Shown: piece after piece, positions 45,941-48,188 of the stretch | How positions within the stretch are numbered: the first letter of the stretch is position 1 | How the letters are laid out: every line of letters begins with the position of its first letter | From: Bacteroidota bacterium | Lineage (GTDB): Bacteria; Bacteroidota; Bacteroidia; Cytophagales; Cyclobacteriaceae | DNA length: 48,188 nucleotides | Assembly: GCA_023393375.1 (NCBI GenBank) | Contig: JAEWLI010000230.1 | Location: forward strand, 1 to 48,188 | Direction of reading: 5' to 3' | Made by a program: the position numbers and the translations under genes | Notes under the pieces: model-generated | Told to the model about the DNA's origin: nothing | Database searches by the model: none | Seen by the model: only the letters and a program-made list of their open reading frames with translations

Positions 45941-46363
45941 AATAGTTGGTAGTTGGTAGTTCATAGTTCTTAGAAATTTTGGAGATTTGGGGAGTTGTGA
46001 AGATGGAGAGTCGGAGAATTAGCTCTTAGTTCATAGTAAAAGGGGAGTTGGGAAGTTTTGAATATGGAGAGAGTTAGTTCGTAGATCGTAGTTGATAGTT
46101 CATAGCAAAATTGGGAAGATGAAGATTTGTAAGGGAATGTACAATTATTTATTACAAATTTTTTAACCCTCCAAACCTTGCTCCATCCCCTTTATCCTGT
46201 CCATGGAGCTGATCCATATAGGATCACGTAACAACCAACTACGAACTTATTTTCTGTTTTTTCCCCATTTCATGACATTTGTCGTCTTTCATAAAATTTA
46301 TATTTCCTATATTTAGCAGCTTTAAAAATTTTATGAATAGTATTTTAATAAAAAGAAAATTTT
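45941..46363. other. Intergenic region, 423 bp
   Basis: Contains the repeat region 45943-46250 and, near 46280-46340, an AT-rich stretch with TATATTTC-like elements that may be the promoter of the lyase gene. No other feature is supported. Confidence 0.5.
45943..46250. repeat. Degenerate intergenic repeat region with inverted ends
   Basis: The left part repeats (A)GTTGGTAGTT / AGTTCATAG / AGTTCGTAG units (45943-45970, 46026-46037, 46074-46103), mixed with GGAGTTGGGAAG-like purine-rich units. The right end, ACAACCAACTACGAACTT (46231-46248), is the reverse complement of such a unit. 45970-46135 is nearly free of C on the plus strand, while 46165-46200 is rich in C, so the two arms are mirror-like. 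It is probably a miniature repeat element or its remains. No ORF. Confidence 0.6.
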
Positions 46364-47827
46364 ATGGAATCAAACGGAATAGTTAACGTGCGGTTTGATA
46401 GTGGCAAACAAATCCCTATGGAATTGCACAAGGTGAGGGTTGTTCAAAAACTTCATTTAAAACCAATAGAGGAAAGGTTAAAAGCAATTAATGAAGGCGG
46501 TTACAACACCTTTTTATTAAAAACAGCAGATCTTTTTCTTGATATGCTTACCGATAGTGGCACGAATGCCATGAGTGATAACCAAGTGTCATCAATGATG
46601 CAAGCCGATGATGCATATGCCGGTTCACAAAGTTTTTATCGCATGGAGGAAGCACTCAAAAAAGTATTTGGGAAAAACTTGATTCTTCCGGTACACCAAG
46701 GTCGTGCTGCCGAAAACATCATTTCCCAGACTTTTATTAAAAAAGGTGATGTAATTCCCATGAATTACCACTTCACTACTACTAAAGCACACATGGAGCT
46801 GAATGGTGGTACTATCTTTGAAATCTATAGCGACGAAGCCATAAAAATCAAGAGTGAGCATCCTTTCAAAGGAAATATTGATATTGAAAAGTTCAAAGCC
46901 TTGATAAGGCAATATGGCAAAGAAAATATTCCATTTATCAGAATGGAAGCGTCTACTAACCTAATTGGCGGACAACCGTTTTCTATCCAAAACATGCGGG
47001 ATGTAAAAAAAGTAGCTGATGAAAATGGGATCATGATGGTTCTTGATGCCAGCCTTATTGGTGAAAATGCTTATTTCATTAAAAAACGTGAAAAAGAATT
47101 TGCCAATGCATCCATCCAAGAAATTCTGCTTACCATGTGTGGTTTTGCAGATATAGTTTACTTCTCTAGCCGCAAAGTCAGCTCTACCCGAGGCGGTGGC
47201 ATTTGCACCAATAATCAGGATCTCTATTTAAAAATGCGTGATTTGGTGCCCCTTTACGAAGGATTCTTAACCTATGGAGGGATGTCTGTTAGGGAAATTG
47301 AAGCTATGGCAGTTGGTTTGATGGAAACATTGGATGAAACGGTGATCAATCAATCCCCTTCTTTTATTGAATATGCTGTAAACGAGATGGATAAATTGGG
47401 CATACCTGTCATCACTCCGGCAGGGGCTTTAGGTGCACATGTGGACTGCATGGGATTCCTGCCTCATATTCCACAAGAAGAATATCCCGCTGGAGCTTTA
47501 GCAGCTGCCTTTTATCTGGTTTCCGGATGCCGGGGTATGGAGCGCGGCACCATTTCCAGTGTGAGAAATGAGGATGGTACTGACCTTCTTTCTGATATGG
47601 AATTGTTGAGATTGGCTTTCCCGCGCAGGGTGTTTACTTTGTCTCAGACCATGTTTGTGGTTGATAGAATGAATTGGCTTTATAAAAACCGAGATTTAGT
47701 AGGTGGACTGAGGTTTGTGGAAGAACCACCAGTATTGCGGTTCTTTATGGGCCGTCTCGAACCCGTAAGTGATTGGCCACAAAAGCTGATGAAGAAATTC
47801 AGGGAAGATTTTGGAGATAGCCTGTAG
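46364..47827 (+). CDS. Tryptophanase-like PLP-dependent beta-eliminating lyase
   Basis: The 487-aa protein aligns over its length with tryptophanase/tyrosine phenol-lyase: SGTNAMSDNQVSSMM, the GRAAENI motif, EASTNLIGGQPFS, MMVLDASLIGENAYFI and MERGTISSVRNEDG at the expected places. The PLP-binding lysine is Lys271 in SSRKVSSTRGGG. In tryptophanase the segment is SAKKD or SGKKD, so the preceding Lys is Arg270 here. That neighbouring Lys matters in TPL, so substrate or rate may differ. Without assays I call it a tryptophanase-like lyase. It is not followed by a permease. The Rrf2 gene begins 136 bases later. Confidence 0.85.
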   Translation: MESNGIVNVRFDSGKQIPMELHKVRVVQKLHLKPIEERLKAINEGGYNTFLLKTADLFLDMLTDSGTNAMSDNQVSSMMQADDAYAGSQSFYRMEEALKKVFGKNLILPVHQGRAAENIISQTFIKKGDVIPMNYHFTTTKAHMELNGGTIFEIYSDEAIKIKSEHPFKGNIDIEKFKALIRQYGKENIPFIRMEASTNLIGGQPFSIQNMRDVKKVADENGIMMVLDASLIGENAYFIKKREKEFANASIQEILLTMCGFADIVYFSSRKVSSTRGGGICTNNQDLYLKMRDLVPLYEGFLTYGGMSVREIEAMAVGLMETLDETVINQSPSFIEYAVNEMDKLGIPVITPAGALGAHVDCMGFLPHIPQEEYPAGALAAAFYLVSGCRGMERGTISSVRNEDGTDLLSDMELLRLAFPRRVFTLSQTMFVVDRMNWLYKNRDLVGGLRFVEEPPVLRFFMGRLEPVSDWPQKLMKKFREDFGDSL

Positions 47828-47923
47828 GTGAGTGTCGGTTTGAATGTGAGTTTGGGTGCAATATAAATGATTTTGAACTATATTTGGTTGCTGTTTTTAA
47901 ATAATTTGTAAAAAATAGAAATA

Positions 47924-47950
47924 GGGATACCATGAGCATTCATGGATCCC
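47924..47950. promoter_or_regulatory. Inverted repeat between the lyase gene and the Rrf2 gene
   Basis: GGGATACCATGA (47924-47935) and TCATGGATCCC (47940-47950) form an 11-bp stem with one bulged A and a 4-base loop GCAT. It ends 13 bases before the Rrf2 start. It could be an operator, perhaps autoregulatory, or an RNA hairpin. It lacks a T run, so is not a typical terminator. Confidence 0.4.
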
Positions 47951-47963
47951 TTAGCCAAATATT

Positions 47964-48188
47964 ATGATCTCCAGAAAAACAAAATATGCATTAAATGCGC
48001 TTGTTTATCTTACCCGAATGAAGGACCAAGGCCCTATTCTTATCAGTCAGATAGCCGAAAGCGAGAATATTCCCCAAAAATTCCTTGAAGCTATCTTGCT
48101 TGATTTGAAGCGTGCAGGCATTCTTGGAAGTAAAAAAGGGAAGGGTGGGGGATATTATTTGTTAAAATCACCCGAACAGGTCAATGTA
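47964..48188 (+). CDS. Rrf2-family transcriptional regulator, N-terminal part
   Basis: The frame starts ATG at 47964 and is open to the window end (75 residues). MISRKTKYALNALVYLTRMK, the HTH segment SQIAESENIPQKFLEAILLD and GILGSKKGKGGGYYL are typical of the family (IscR, NsrR, CymR relatives). The cluster-binding cysteines would lie after the edge, so it cannot be said which signal it senses. It may control itself through the inverted repeat just upstream. Confidence 0.92.
   Translation, partial: MISRKTKYALNALVYLTRMKDQGPILISQIAESENIPQKFLEAILLDLKRAGILGSKKGKGGGYYLLKSPEQVNV

Overview
The window looks like a stretch of core chromosome from a Bacteroidota bacterium, most likely of the Cytophagales (Fulvivirga/Marivirga-like). 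The evidence is the low-GC sequence, a type IX secretion (T9SS) C-terminal sorting domain, DUF2723, DUF6150 and GyrI/WYL genes, lipoproteins with short SGC/SC lipoboxes, promoter -7 elements of the Bacteroidota type TAnnTTTG, few Shine-Dalgarno sites, and a tRNA gene without encoded CCA. The genus is inference. I see no CRISPR array, phage, insertion sequence or complete restriction-modification system.

Layout. 1-3.4 kb: the 5' part of an M1 aminopeptidase lipoprotein (minus), a free-standing NUMOD4-HNH endonuclease, a tandem universal stress protein and a small exported TPR-like protein behind a sigma-54-like promoter. 3.6-6.4 kb: a highly diverged FadN-type fusion protein (dehydrogenase active site lost, hydratase glutamates kept), followed by a YfiT/DinB-type gene broken by one TAG. 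6.5-9.7 kb: mutS (minus) and a divergent SpoU/TrmH methyltransferase. 9.8-14.2 kb: a 1229-aa phosphoesterase / kinase-like / outer-membrane-barrel fusion and a mini-protein that is almost only a T9SS sorting domain. 14.3-18.8 kb: asnS, rpoN with a PAP2-like membrane gene, and an outer-membrane barrel protein. 18.9-23.3 kb: tRNA-Arg(ACG), a manganese catalase broken by a 1-nt frameshift, a GyrI-like/WYL regulator pair and an M23 peptidase. 23.7-29 kb: alkaline phosphatase, an NRDE protein with a 35-aa lipoprotein, an HD phosphohydrolase, a small membrane protein and dsbD. 29-41 kb: a 1627-aa exported protein of unknown function, the tpiA-DUF6150-prmA cluster, an FG-GAP lipoprotein and a DUF2723 GT-C-like membrane protein. 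41.4-48.2 kb: a TPR protein, ffh with a solitary cytosine-5 DNA methyltransferase, an SDR oxidoreductase, a repeat-rich spacer, a tryptophanase-like lyase and the start of an Rrf2 regulator.

Most genes are housekeeping or envelope genes. Those that look co-transcribed are: fadN-like + yfiT-like; rpoN + PAP2-like; WYL regulator + GyrI-like; mini-lipoprotein + NRDE; tpiA + DUF6150 + prmA; ffh + methyltransferase. The most unusual items are the three-part phosphoesterase/kinase-like/barrel protein, the FadN-like protein with an erased dehydrogenase site, the two genes each broken by a single lesion, the giant exported protein with repeated SWDSWD motifs, and a perfect dyad placed in the promoter spacer of tpiA.
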